64,000 nt of DNA from Trichostrongylus colubriformis (lineage: Eukaryota > Nematoda > Chromadorea > Rhabditida > Trichostrongylidae): the NCBI GenBank assembly GCA_963978905.1, contig OZ022261.1:10913992-10977991 (forward strand). Reading direction: 5' to 3'. A model generated the notes under the pieces. That model searched no databases. It was not told the DNA's origin and saw nothing but the letters and a program-made list of their open reading frames with translations. Shown here in pieces: positions 23,001 through 29,799 of the stretch (its first letter is position 1; each line of letters opens with the position of its first letter). Made by a program: the position numbers and the translations under genes.

Positions 23001-25128
23001 ATTGACCAAGGCCGAGCTGCTCTTGTACGGTTGCTCCGTGCTTCCACACCACCGTACTCCCCAGACCTGTCCCCACCTCCTTCGTTCCACCTTTCCTCCC
23101 ACCTCCAATGCCACCTAGACCGCCAAGACATGAAAATTCGCGACGACGTCAAGAAGGCATTCGAGAACTTCTTCGAGGCCCAGCCTCCGGCCTTCTGGGG
23201 CAAGGGCATACGCGATCTGCCTAACCGGTAGGAGAAGGTCATCGATAAAGATGGAGCATATTACAAGTGATTAATTATCGTTAAAAAGTTGTACGAAAGA
23301 TAAAATTTTGTCAATTTGTCCGATTCATATTGAATCAACCTAATACCTTCAGTACAAGTTATAACCAAGGATTAGTGTGGTAGAGATGAACTGTTTATTC
23401 TTTTGATATGCAATCTTCGCAAAGAACCAAATAGAAATTTAGTGCAACATTTCTCATAATAACTTGAACTGCCGTCGAATGACTGCAGTCTGATTCAGGG
23501 TGGTTTCCTACGCTGTGCCACCACAAGAAATCTTATCGAAGGATTCAGTGACGGTGTCTGTGGACGCCGTCGTCTACTTCCGAACTTCTGATCCCATTGC
23601 ATCGGTGAACAACGTGGACGACGCTATTTATTCCACTAAACTCTTAGCACAAACAACTCTTAGGAATGCTCTGGGTGGGTGCTCAGGAATGTTGAACTCA
23701 CACTGTATGTTAAAATCGTGCAAAATATTTCAGGTATGAAAACGTTGACTGAAATGTTGACTGAACGAGAGGCGATCGCACAACTGTGTGAGACAATTCT
23801 GGACGAAGGCACGGAACACTGGGGAGTAAAGGTATGCATTTTCGTTTTGCTTTGCCAGTTCCAACTCCACGCGATTCATTAGCAGATTTTTCATATTCCA
23901 ATGCTCTCTCATTTGTTTCTGCCCTTTCAAAAGAGTTTTGTACTGAGAACCACATAATCATGCGCACCGGGATGTGGTATACCCACTTGGATTCGGCATC
24001 GTACTGGTACGAAGGCGATTTAGAGCTGTGCGCTAGCACCCTCACTTATTTGCGAAGATTAGGGACAGCTCTATACATAATTTCTTCGGATTGAGATCAA
24101 ATACATCTCCATAATACCGTTTTCTCACTGAACAAAAATGCAATGGACCCCGATTAGCATTCAAGACACCGGAAAGGAAAAACATGGCAGATTGTGGTAT
24201 GCGAAATTGGGGACGCTAAACAGTGTAACAGGAGGAAGAAGGAACCGAGAAATGGGAACCCGAGAACACCCTTCTTTCTCGCGCGCGCTCCTCTGCGTCA
24301 CTAGCCGCGGGAGAATGCAGACGAGCGGAAAGGAAAAATCAACCGGCCGCGAACGTTGCCCCGCCCTCGCCAGCAATTGGCTCAGCTGATGAATTGCAGA
24401 ACAATACGCCGTGCTGCGGGATCGCGATGAGACCCTAGCTTTTGAATGCGACGTTCGCCACATATCACCTCTTGTGACTTGGAAGATTTGTTTCCGGGGA
24501 ACATGTATTACTAGTTCTCGCTTCTCCTTAACGCTCCCGGTGCCTTTATGTGGTTAACTTCTTTAATGCTGAATGTATGCTTCATAGTTAGGCTCAGCAG
24601 CTACAGATTGCCTTACGGCCGCCGATCTCAATAGTCTGAGTTTTGATTCCCTACTGCTGTAGTATTATCCCTTGTTGTTAAGGTGGAGCGAGTGGAAGTG
24701 AAGGATATCAGGCTACCTCAACAGCTCACCCGTGCTATGGCTGCGGAAGCCGAAGCTGCTCGAGAAGCTCGAGCGAAAGTGGTCGCGGCGGAAGGAGAAC
24801 AGAAAGTGGGTTTTGTGCAGTCTATATTACGCATTTCATCAGCATTTGATTAATTATGTGCATCTTTGCAGGCTTCTCGTGCATTGAAAGAAGCGGCAGA
24901 CGTTATCCAATCGAATCCAGTCGCCTTACAACTCCGGCATCTGCAAGCGCTTAACAGCATCGCGTATGAATTTCTATTTAAATTTCTGATGTTGTTGACA
25001 GAAAGCGAGATTTAACACTTTGTTGTGCAGTCTTTAAAGTTGTAAGTTTCAGAGCAGAGCACAATTCAACAATCGTTTTCCCGGTGCCGGTGGAGATGTT
25101 CGGTGCTTTCATGAAGAAGGATAATTGA
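5035..25128 (+). CDS. unc-1: UNC-1, stomatin-family (SPFH/band 7) membrane protein; eight coding exons
   Basis: The exons are 5035-5088, 20424-20537, 20694-20818, 23499-23674, 23734-23831, 24683-24805, 24872-24963 and 25053-25128. All have GT..AG introns and join in phase to 285 codons plus TGA, the length I recall for C. elegans UNC-1. Residues 1-18 form the short N-terminus, about 29-52 the membrane hairpin segment, 57 onward the SPFH domain, and about 205-240 the alanine/glutamate-rich helix; the protein ends in MKKDN. From the known family, UNC-1 sits at the plasma membrane of muscle and neurons, regulates UNC-9 innexin gap junctions, and affects locomotion and volatile anaesthetic response. 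The N-terminus and hydrophobic segment are close to C. elegans UNC-1, which separates it from MEC-2, UNC-24 and other STO paralogues. Oddity: a 15.3 kb first intron loaded with repeats. No disabling change is visible. Confidence 0.95.
5430..5800. repeat. Dispersed repeat family E, copy 2
   Basis: Diverged direct copy of 3400-3800, in unc-1 intron 1. It shares GAAAACAGCCAC, GAAGTTCTGCACTTTG-type and GAGGATTTCTGATCTCCGAG segments in the same order and spacing. No terminal repeats seen. Confidence 0.5.
6790..7015 (-). repeat. Repeat family C, inverted copy
   Basis: Read on the minus strand it contains CTGCATCACTAGCCGTTGCG, then the CAGACGGCAAGGGGA and GCCCTCGCAACGGCTCA segments. These align with copies at 8798, 24140, 41930 and 42255. 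It is GC-richer than the surroundings. The 110- and 73-codon ORFs over it are incidental. Confidence 0.55.
7315..7486. repeat. MITE-like repeat family B, copy 1
   Basis: A roughly 170 bp GC-rich foldback. The left end reads AGCCGCGTTCATACTCTGCG and the right end is its inverse, GAGCACGAACGCGGCCTA. The core word GCTTCGTCTCTGCACCT is shared with copies at 17396 and 18283. It lies in unc-1 intron 1 and is non-coding. Confidence 0.65.
7715..7852. repeat. Repeat family F, right-half copy
   Basis: It matches the interior and right end of the complete element at 10420-10620, including CAAAGGCCACAG and CAATCTACACCCC. The left terminal repeat is missing, so this is a truncated copy. Confidence 0.55.
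8563..8587 (+). repeat. Poly-G tract (11 G) and G-rich tail
   Basis: A run of 11 G followed by AGGTGGGGTGGGG inside unc-1 intron 1. It can form a G-quadruplex in principle. It is one of ten homopolymer G or C runs of 10 or more in this window. Confidence 0.8.
8798..9062 (+). repeat. Repeat family C, copy 2
   Basis: Contains GTCCCTAGCCGGTAGGGTGA, GTGCTGTGGGATCGTGATGA and GTTTGTTTTCAGAGAACAT, matching the other family C copies in order. It lies in unc-1 intron 1. Terminal repeats are not clear, so the class is unassigned. Confidence 0.55.
9515..9734. repeat. CpG-rich foldback repeat family A, copy at 9.5 kb
   Basis: About 220 bp. The left end reads GTGTCTTGAGACAGAAAATT and the right end is the inverse, GAATTTTCGTCCTAATGGCA. 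Inner arms (GGCGTGCGAAGAGATGGTGC and its inverse CGCCTCGCATGCCGGACGCC) make a long imperfect hairpin. Non-autonomous foldback DNA in unc-1 intron 1. Confidence 0.7.
10420..10620. mobile_element. Mutator-like MITE (family F) with 9 bp target site duplication
   Basis: A 201 bp element. Its ends are near-perfect inverted repeats of about 42 bp: left GGTTGGGACACACGAATCTA and right the inverse, TAGATTCGTGTGTCCCAACC. The flanks GTATCTTCC at 10411-10419 and 10621-10629 are identical. A second inverted pair lies inside (ATAATTCAGACAATTTG and CAAATTGTCTGAATTAT). A 9 bp duplication with long inverted repeats fits Mutator-like MITEs. It has no coding capacity. Confidence 0.75.
10756..10830. repeat. MITE-like repeat family B, left-end fragment
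   Basis: GGCCGTGTTCATACTCAGAGG and GGCAGGGCGTGGCTGCG match the left portion of family B. The right end is absent. Confidence 0.5.
11819..12038. repeat. CpG-rich foldback repeat family A, copy at 11.8 kb
   Basis: The left end TGTGCCATTAGGACAGAAAA is followed by the CTATGCGCGCCGTATT core and GGATCCTCAAGCGGTGATAG. The right end AACTTCCTGTCTAATGG is the degenerate inverse. Same architecture as the copies at 9515, 19181 and 19506. Confidence 0.7.
13361..13704. repeat. MITE-like repeat family D, copy 2
   Basis: TTAAAGACAGTGACAGG at the left and CCCCTACCACTACTTTA at the right form the inverted ends; the interior matches 2153-2492. It lies about 20 bp before copy 3, giving two near-tandem copies in unc-1 intron 1. 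Confidence 0.6.
13728..14077. repeat. MITE-like repeat family D, copy 3
   Basis: Left end GAAGATAGTGATAGGGG and right end CCCCTATCACTGCCTTTGA. It shares GACCCGCCTCTTTTGA, TTATTTCTCGTGTTTTTGAC and CGCCCGAATTACC with copy 1 in order. The 63- and 80-codon ORFs crossing it are incidental. Confidence 0.6.
14082..16290. other. unc-1 intron 1 stretch without recognised element
   Basis: AT-rich intronic DNA. Near 15379-15439 an inverted pair (CGTCAATCGATA and TATCGATTGACG) forms a small hairpin, and a G-rich patch follows at 15500-15522. ORFs are short, without splice-phase neighbours or recognisable domains. Confidence 0.35.
16290..16460 (+). repeat. Short direct duplication, unit about 113 bp
   Basis: TATTGATTGAAAATATCG followed by TTTTTG.TCAGAAGGCTG.AAAC occurs at about 16298 and again at about 16411. 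A local duplication in intron 1. Confidence 0.6.
17396..17551. repeat. MITE-like repeat family B, copy with TTAA on both flanks
   Basis: A 156 bp element bounded by TTAA at 17392-17395 and 17552-17555. Left end GCCGCGTTCATACCTTGCG; right end TATGAACACGAAC is the imperfect inverse. TTAA duplication is the signature of piggyBac-type insertion, so this family may be a piggyBac MITE (inference). Confidence 0.6.
18283..18449. repeat. MITE-like repeat family B, copy at 18.3 kb
   Basis: Left end GCCGTGTTCATACTCCGTGG, right end CTGAGTATGAACGCGGCC; arms of about 25 bp are inverse. TTAA is present at 18279-18282, and TTAG at the right flank suggests one mutated target copy. Confidence 0.6.
19018..19180. 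repeat. Repeat family G, copy 1
   Basis: Contains GACTTGCCGTGCCGACAACA, CTCCCAGATTTGCCTAAGCC and CGTCAGCAATCTTCCAAGG. These recur in the same order at 19728-19918 and, diverged, at 26050-26207. It abuts a family A copy at 19181. Confidence 0.55.
19181..19400. repeat. CpG-rich foldback repeat family A, copy at 19.2 kb
   Basis: Left GTGTGCTATTAGGACAGAAA and right TTTTCTGTTCTAATGGCATA are mutual inverses. The interior carries GTATGCGCGCCGTATTGCCC and GGGTCCTCAAGCG. It is sandwiched between family G sequences, about 100 bp from another family A copy. Confidence 0.7.
19506..19726. repeat. CpG-rich foldback repeat family A, near-perfect copy
   Basis: The best preserved copy. Left TATATCGTTAGGACAGAAAC with CGTCGCGTGGCC is inverse to right GGCCACGCGACG with TTTCTGTCCTAACGATATA. 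The arms continue inward through GTTCGGCACGCGACGGGATG and its partner, so nearly the whole 221 bp can fold. The 134- and 104-codon ORFs here reflect the symmetric, stop-poor sequence. Confidence 0.75.
19728..19918. repeat. Repeat family G, copy 2
   Basis: CCATGCCAACAACATGGCTT, CTCCCATATTTGCCTAA and CGTCAGCAATCTTCCAAGG parallel copy 1. The right end CAAGCCGCGTCTCCCCCGAG is the inverse of the left end of copy 1, so the family carries inverted termini. Confidence 0.55.
20424..20537 (+). CDS. unc-1: unc-1 coding exon 2 (residues 19-56, membrane hairpin)
   Basis: It follows the acceptor CTGTTTAG and ends AAG|GTGAGC. It starts DVPPDYETIGTIFGYAL and contains the hydrophobic stretch LSWLLIILTFPFSM, the stomatin hairpin that inserts in the membrane, then CVCLK. 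Length is 38 codons in phase 0. Cysteines beside the hydrophobic segment are palmitoylation sites in stomatins; that role here is inference. Confidence 0.95.
20694..20818 (+). CDS. unc-1: unc-1 coding exon 3 (residues 57-98, SPFH start)
   Basis: The acceptor is TTACAG and the donor is AG|GTGAGT in phase 2. It encodes VIKEYERVVIFRIGRL, then the GGARGPG loop and IPCIDTYRKIDL, the opening of the SPFH/band 7 domain that is almost invariant in stomatins. Arg98 is completed by the first base of exon 4. Confidence 0.96.
21025..21095 (+). repeat. Two long poly-G tracts (16 G and 14 G)
   Basis: Runs of G at 21025-21040 and 21062-21075, followed by GTGGGG-type repeats to about 21094, in unc-1 intron 3. 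Strong quadruplex potential. Run lengths may be affected by sequencing error. Confidence 0.8.
21046..21893. repeat. Family H repeat split by a nested insertion
   Basis: The left half (21046-21175: GTGCTAATGTAGTGGGG, TTAAGCCTTAGTTTGGAG) and right half (about 21745-21893: GATTGTAGAACAGTTTGGAA, CCCAACTACAGTAGCACC) are contiguous in the uninterrupted copy at 29566-29797. About 570 bp lies between them here, including a family B copy in reverse orientation at 21444-21605. Confidence 0.55.
21444..21605 (-). repeat. MITE-like repeat family B, reversed copy nested in family H
   Basis: The inverse of this stretch begins CGCGATCATACTCTGCGGTG and ends CGCTGAGTATGAACGCTG, matching family B. The poly-G tract at 21350-21363 lies just upstream. 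Confidence 0.55.
22465..23343 (+). mobile_element. Mariner element, internally deleted, in unc-1 intron 3
   Basis: Terminal repeats: left GTAGGTTAATACCGATATG, right the inverse (CATATTGAATCAACCTAA, then TA at 23344-23345). The transposase reading starts MPRNFKPSRDHIRNVILLL at 22634, with a helix-turn-helix-like start. The C-terminal half follows with the second catalytic motif QHDNARPHTA and a degraded third region. It ends near FWGKGIRDLPNR then EKVIDKDGAYY. Length is about 880 bp against about 1.3 kb for full mariners. The middle with the first catalytic Asp is gone and frameshifts are present, so it is dead. It is unlike the copy at 50840. Confidence 0.85.
22634..23271 (+). pseudogene. Mariner transposase remnant
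   Basis: The N-terminal segment at 22634-22860 is open for 75 codons and ends VHGVD. The catalytic-domain remnant continues at about 22834-23270 in shifted frames, through HDNARPHTA and the DVKKAFENFFEAQPPAFW tail. The first catalytic Asp region is deleted and a stop falls in the RWEKV-equivalent position near 23230. No function is expected. Confidence 0.85.
23499..23674 (+). CDS. unc-1: unc-1 coding exon 4 (residues 99-156, SPFH core)
   Basis: The acceptor is ATTCAG and the exon ends CTGG|GTGGGT in phase 1. It encodes VVSYAVPPQEILSKDSVTVS through AIYSTKLLAQTTLRNALG, the conserved SPFH core with the VDAVVYFR strand. A mariner remnant lies immediately upstream in intron 3. Confidence 0.96.
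23734..23831 (+). CDS. unc-1: unc-1 coding exon 5 (residues 157-189)
   Basis: It lies across a 59 bp intron and opens with GT completing Gly157, then MKTLTEMLTEREAIAQ. It ends GTEHWGVK with donor AAG|GTATGC in phase 0. The LTEREAI helix is a stomatin hallmark. Confidence 0.96.
24140..24545 (+). repeat. Repeat family C, copy in unc-1 intron 5
   Basis: Contains CTCTGCGTCACTAGCCGCGG, GCCGTGCTGCGGGATCGCGA, CGCCACATATCACCTCTTGT and GGGGAACATGTATTACTAG, aligned with copies at 41930 and 42255. It fills about half of the 851 bp intron. Confidence 0.6.
24683..24805 (+). CDS. unc-1: unc-1 coding exon 6 (residues 190-230)
   Basis: It follows a GTTGTTAAG acceptor and ends CAGAAA|GTGGGT. It encodes VERVEVKDIRLPQQLTRAMA and the alanine/glutamate-rich helix EAAREARAKVVAAEGEQK that drives stomatin oligomer assembly. 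Phase 0 at both ends, 41 codons. Confidence 0.96.
24872..24963 (+). CDS. unc-1: unc-1 coding exon 7 (residues 231-261)
   Basis: The acceptor is CTTTGCAG and the donor is GC|GTATGA in phase 2. It encodes ASRALKEAADVI, then SNPVALQLRHLQALNSI, the C-terminal helix that is highly conserved in stomatins. It lies 66 bp after exon 6. Confidence 0.95.
25053..25128 (+). CDS. unc-1: unc-1 coding exon 8 and stop (residues 262-285)
   Basis: The acceptor is AGTTTCAG. The exon completes Ala261 and encodes AEHNSTIVFPVPVEMFGAFM then KKDN and TGA at 25126-25128. The STIVFPVP strand is the conserved stomatin tail. No clear AATAAA signal was found close downstream. Confidence 0.95.
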
Positions 25129-26049
25129 ATCATTTTCGTTATTGATTAGTATGGCATGTTTATTTTATTATAAATTGTCTACCCCTTTGGTCAATTGCAA
25201 TACATTGTCAGACGACCATACCCGATGCAAAGCAAGCGGTTGAATATTTTTGTGCGATGAGCGTCTCTTGATGTATCCCACTTTTCTCTTCACTCATCAT
25301 TTTTAATGAACCTTTGGTTCGATTTCTTAGTGTCTATGTAACTATTTGTTTGTTTGTTGTCCACTGATTTCATCTCATCCTAAAACCTCCGCCAAAAACC
25401 GTATTCGTGCCAATTTCTAAAACTCTGACTTCTAACACTACGCTGAATAACCACGCTAGCCGGCTATATTGTTAGCTATCATTTCTGCATCAACAGAGTT
25501 TGTTATAATGTACACTGTGGTATGAGTTGTACATTGAGAAATACATATTGACTTCTGTGTACCTCCATACGGAAAAACATGGAGTGAGCAGCACAACTGT
25601 TGCTTATGATTTCCTAGTCACTTACACGTACCATTCCTTGTAACCGATTCTCAAGACACATCCCCTTTTGAATGCTCGGGCACACCTCTTGTAAAGTTGC
25701 TACTCCTCTCGAGCAGTTTTGATATAAGTATTGTAAGGACCTAGAGACGTGGGCCTCTGTACCTTTCACAAGATAAAGTGTTGTGAAAGGTGCTTTGCAA
25801 CACTGCCATCTATGTGATTGTGATTGGACCGATCAACACAGTGAATGTGATTTGGAAACTGTACATGTCATGAGGGAGAATATGTTCTCATCGTTTCATT
25901 AATTGTTCCTTTCTACAAAGATTGCTTTCTTAAAGGACAGTTGCATTATAACTGGTTTTGGTCTTGAAGACACGCCTATCTGACAGGCTTTTTTGAAGTT
26001 TATGAGATCCACGAGGAATACTGAGTAGAGGCAGGATAATGGGTGTATG
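25129..26049. other. unc-1 3' flank and intergenic DNA
   Basis: It begins with the unc-1 3' UTR; the cleavage site could not be placed. A short inverted pair (ACCTTTCACAAGATAAAGTG and TTGTGAAAGGT) near 25758-25791 forms a hairpin. Nothing else recognised. Confidence 0.35.
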
Positions 26050-26207
26050 TCGTTTGGCGTGGCCTTTGCACCTAATTTGCCAATGGGGCGCATGAGCCGT
26101 CTGGACTCTCCCAGATTTACCTAAGCCTTCTTAGGGGAGGAGCTTTGGCAGTGCCCCTTCGGCAAATTAGCTCCAAGGGACCGCGCCAAACGACCGTCTC
26201 CCTGGGA
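26050..26207. repeat. Repeat family G, diverged copy with inverted ends
   Basis: CGTTTGGCGTGGCC at the left and CGCGCCAAACG at the right are inverse. The interior contains GACTCTCCCAGATTTACCTA and AAGCCTTCTTAGGGGAGG, related to the copies at 19018 and 19728. Intergenic. Confidence 0.55.
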
Positions 26208-26654
26208 TAATCGATGGGTAGGACGTATTGAAGCAATTGCGTACAGCACACCACTACAGTAACCCTCTCGCACATATTTATTCAGACCAAGGCGCTGTTA
26301 CAGCGTCTACGGTTACAGCAGCCTTTTTTGAGTATATAGAATTTAAATGGGACATAGGTGTTGTTAAGGGGATGGAGGAGGGATGCACTGTTCTTTCCTG
26401 TGTTCGGCTCTAGCGACAACAACTAGCACCACTCTACATACTACAAATGTCTGAGGATCTTATAAGCGTTCCTATCACGTATCTGCAAATTAACTAAACG
26501 AGAAAGGAAGAATTTACGGTGTCATTGTAGTCGTGGGCGGCCACTCACTTTCACGCTCTCGTCTCTTACCTTATAACATCCTACTATCATCGAGTTGGAC
26601 AGTCGAGTGTGTATTCGTACTTAAGCTTCAGTTAAGAGGAAAGGGTTGCCGCCT

Positions 26655-26880
26655 CTGTGCTAATGTGGTGAGGGGAGGCACTCCACCAAGCAGCGTAGGG
26701 CACTATTTTTTTCTGAAAAATTGGCTGTCTTACTTCAGGGGGAGGCACCTACCTCCCTCAAATAAGCTTTAGGTAAAAATATACACTCGAATGTACAAAT
26801 GAAGGATTGTAGAACAGTCTCGGATAAGTGAAGACAGCGGAGCAGTGAGTGCCCACCCCTACAACTGCACCTGCTCCTCA
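26655..26880. repeat. Family H repeat, intergenic copy
   Basis: Ends TGTGCTAATGTGGTGAGGGG and CCCCTACAACTGCACC are inverse. The interior shares AAAAATATACACTCGAATGT and GATTGTAGAACAGTCTCGGA with other family H copies. Confidence 0.55.
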
Positions 26881-27179
26881 ACTAATTCTTAGTCAAAAAG
26901 CTTTGGCTATAAAAGCGCAGAATACTGAACACACAGGACTGGTCGCTTTCAACTACACTGGCACTGTTCAAACGCGAAATACTCAACAAAATACATCTCG
27001 TAGTCGTAGTGACAGTTGAACAGCGTCTTAAGCAGTCGCTGAATAAATATAGGAGGAAGGTTACCATAGTGGTGTGCCGTACGCAATTACCAACCGGCTG
27101 CCGCTTGTCCTGCAAGCGTTGACCCATGGATGACCCGCATAGGCTGCGGACCATTGCACAACCTACCCCCCCCCCCTCC

Positions 27180-28100
27180 CCCCTGGTGGTCACGTGTACC
27201 GCCTGTGGAATATACCGGGGAGCATGGGAGGCCGACGCCTGGGATTTTTCCCCCAACCTGCAATACAGCCATGACCAACGTTAAGGCGTCGGTCTAACTC
27301 ACGAAAACCCGCGCACATAAGGACTAGGGAGCGATCTACCCCTATCGCAACAGCTTGGCTTTATACCTAATATCGATCGAGGGAACTTCTATGTAGCTCA
27401 GTTTAGCTGAAGGACAATTCAACAAAAAGTTCCTGCAGAGAGGCTACGTCATGTTGCCGTTCTATACTGCGCGACCCATCTGCAAAGATCGTTGCTCCAA
27501 AGCCCTAGTACGTGGGGTCTGCAGTGCTCACCGCACTCATAACGACGGGAGCTGTCGTGACTCACCGTCCGACCTTGAGTAAAGTTGCTCAAATGCAAGC
27601 TGGCAGGAAGCCGCGCTGCACACGCCCGCTTCTCACGCGTTCAAGCAAAGCCCGCCAACTATTGAAGGCTCGAGAAGTATCCCTCCGAGACTCCTTCTCT
27701 CTGTTTGTGCGCGTCAAAGCGCACCTCGGTTTGTCTCGTGTCGACCCGAAGGAGCAGTCGCTTTGGCTGACACTCTATGCGTAGCCACCAACATGCGATC
27801 AACAACTAGCAGCGCTGTGGACCAGGACGTCTATATATTCACTGGTAGTCTATATATATTCGCGTCAATATTCGCCACCTTCGCCGAATCGCCCAATCCA
27901 GGTAATCCTCTTCATACCTACTGGCAGCATCTCTGTAATAGATACTGTGAAGTTCATAGTACGTTCTAAAGTTTATTAATACTAGACGTAGTCAGCAGAT
28001 TATCAGGTTTATCAGGTAACTTACTCGTCTCCGTTCTTTCATATTTATCCGTTATTCTCTCATAGTCAATCATTCCGGTCATTACCTACTCGTAGCCGTA
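27180..28100. other. Intergenic region with GC-rich ORF, unassigned
   Basis: A 90-codon plus-strand ORF (27512-27784) is arginine- and serine-rich and GC-richer than the genes, with no recognised motif or splice context. A poly-C run of 11 lies at 27166-27176. I see no supported gene. Confidence 0.3.
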
Positions 28101-28228
28101 TATACAGGGTGGCTGGTAAGAATTGGCGCTAGCAAAATCGTCATAAAATGAAAACTATGCATTGTGGGAATGATTTTATTGATTAAAAACATTGACAATA
28201 GTGCAAACAACAATATCTACAACAACTT

Positions 28229-29107
28229 CTCAGTGTCCTCCCTTAGCTTTGATGCAGGCTTGCAAACGTTTCGTGACAGAGTCGACCGTGAGCCGCAGGT
28301 AATCTATGTCTATATCAAACCCACGTACTACTACCGATAGCCATGTCACTCAAACTTGGGTGTTTAATTACCCAAGTTTGAGTGACATGGCTATCACTCA
28401 GCTCAATAGTGCTGCTGACTTCAAGGAATTTATGTCTATATCGTCCCATATCTTCACTAGTTCTTTTCGAAGGCAGTCCAAATTGGGTATTTTCTTATTC
28501 TTGAGTTTGTCTTTCATCACGCTCCACACAGAGAAATCTAGCGGGTTCAAGTCTGGGCTGTTGGGAGGCCAATGATTTTTGTCGAGGAATCCTGGGAAAT
28601 TCTGCTCCAAATAAGCCAGTGTGGTTTTTGCTCCATGGGCCGGGGCCCAATCTTGTTGGAAGATCATGTTGAGGTTGTTCTGCTTCCACTGCATCACAAC
28701 ATTCTTCAGAATTTCATCCCGGTAAATTTGAGCATTCATTTTTACATTTTCCTCTATGAAGACAAGTGGTGTCTTGCCTGTAGCTGATATTCCAGCCCAT
28801 ACCACCCATTCTTGGTGATGTTTGGGACACTCCAGCGGGAAATCTGTAAATTTTTTGCAATGGAATTTATGCTTACACCGTCACTTCTTGAAATCCTCTT
28901 CTTGATGATGGAACGAATCCTGCGTGTATTTACAGAAGAAGGTCGACCGGGTGGCTTCCTCACATCAACATTTCCATTAGCTTTCCATTGCCTGACAATC
29001 CTCTGGACGGTTCTTAGAGGGATTTTTAGCTAACGAGATATGCTTGTGCAAGTCTCGCCCTCCTCCGATAATCTTGCAATAGCTTTTCGATGAATGCAAG
29101 GTTTCAT
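28229..29107 (-). pseudogene. DD37D transposase remnant
   Basis: The reading starts at ATG 29107 (MKPCIHRKAIARLSEEG). It has two helix-turn-helix units around the linker KPPGRPSSVNTRRIRSIIK, hits a TAG early, then jumps over a deletion at RWSVP. The catalytic half follows, WAGISATGKTPLVFIEE, FQQDWAPAH and NHWPPNSPDLNPLDF. At WDDIDI the frame enters an inserted palindrome and stops. The original tail (DYLRLTVDSVTKRLQACIK to GGH and stop) resumes beyond it. Clearly non-functional. Confidence 0.85.
28317..28442. repeat. 114 bp insertion with perfect 25 bp palindrome and 12 bp duplication
   Basis: TATGTCTATATC occurs at 28305-28316 and again at 28431-28442, with 114 bp between. That interval contains a perfect inverted repeat: arms 28336-28360 and 28371-28395 with a 10 base loop (TGTTTAATTA). 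The arm begins GATAGCCATGTCACTCAA. Removing the insertion and one duplicate restores the transposase reading across the site, so it is a secondary insertion. Confidence 0.85.
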
Positions 29108-29394
29108 GGCCTCTGAAGGCAAATACTATCAGAAAGCAGAGAAAAAGTGCTACAAAATGGCATATAACAATAGAGAAGAATTAAACAAAAATGTAGGAAA
29201 ATTACAATAAAAAGAACGCGCCAATACTTACCAGCCACCCTGTATGTATGTGAAGGTGTATCTAAGTTAATCGTTGTCACGGCAGTCAAATTCTCATAGG
29301 TGGCACCTTCCGCACGCAACCGTGTATCTCACGGTGCGCATGTTACGTTTGCGCGTCGTTCGACATACATTGGTCCTCGGTCCTACTCCTCGCG

Positions 29395-29460
29395 TGTATG
29401 TCGTTAGGACGGAAAAATCGCGATGCGGCGTCACTCCCGCGACGTTCGCGCACGAGTCAC
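29395..29460. repeat. Family A terminal fragment
   Basis: GTATGTCGTTAGGACGGAAA followed by ATCGCGATGCGGCG matches the terminal repeat of family A. The rest of the element is missing. Confidence 0.5.
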
Positions 29461-29565
29461 CCCTTTCTGACTGGGGCACCCTTCTGCTTCAATGTGTACT
29501 GAGTAGTCGTTAATTCGTATTATGACCTTTTTATGTCTTTTTCTCATATCCTGACATTTTTATGT

Positions 29566-29797
29566 GCTAATGTAGTTGTAGAGGAGGGTCTCTAGACTGA
29601 GCTCGGTGTCCGGCGAAATTTATACCTTAATCTTAAGCCTAAGCCTTAGTTTATGGAGAAGCTCTTACCTCCCTGAAGTAGTAAAAATACACACTTCAGT
29701 ATACGAATTGATGATTGAGAACGGTTTCGAGTGAGGGACGACAGCGCGACAATGAGTAGGACTCCCCCCAACTACATTAGCACCTTTTTATGTACTT
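29566..29797. repeat. Family H repeat, best preserved copy
   Basis: Ends GTGCTAATGTAGTTGTAGAG and CCCCCAACTACATTAGCACC are inverted, about 25 bp. The interior has CTTAAGCCTAAGCCTTAGTT, ACCTCCCTGAAGTAG and GATTGAGAACGGTTTCGAGT. Non-coding MITE-like structure. Confidence 0.65.
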
Positions 29798-29799
29798 TG

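Larger units (their letters stand above)
28105..29242 (-). mobile_element. Tc1/mariner-superfamily element of DD37D (maT-like) type, defective
   Basis: TA-flanked, with terminal repeats CAGGGTGGCTGGTAAGAATT (left) and the inverse (CTTACCAGCCACCCTG) at 29242. The 1138 bp carry one transposase gene on the minus strand. Catalytic spacing QQD to NPLD is 37 residues, which defines the DD37D group. Three defects are visible: an in-frame TAG after TSISR, an internal deletion removing the first catalytic Asp, and a 114 bp insertion near the C-terminus. It lies between the two conserved genes. Confidence 0.85.

Noticed and set aside
22730..23242. 170-codon minus-strand ORF in unc-1 intron 3
   Set aside because: It is the antisense shadow of the mariner transposase remnant read on the plus strand.
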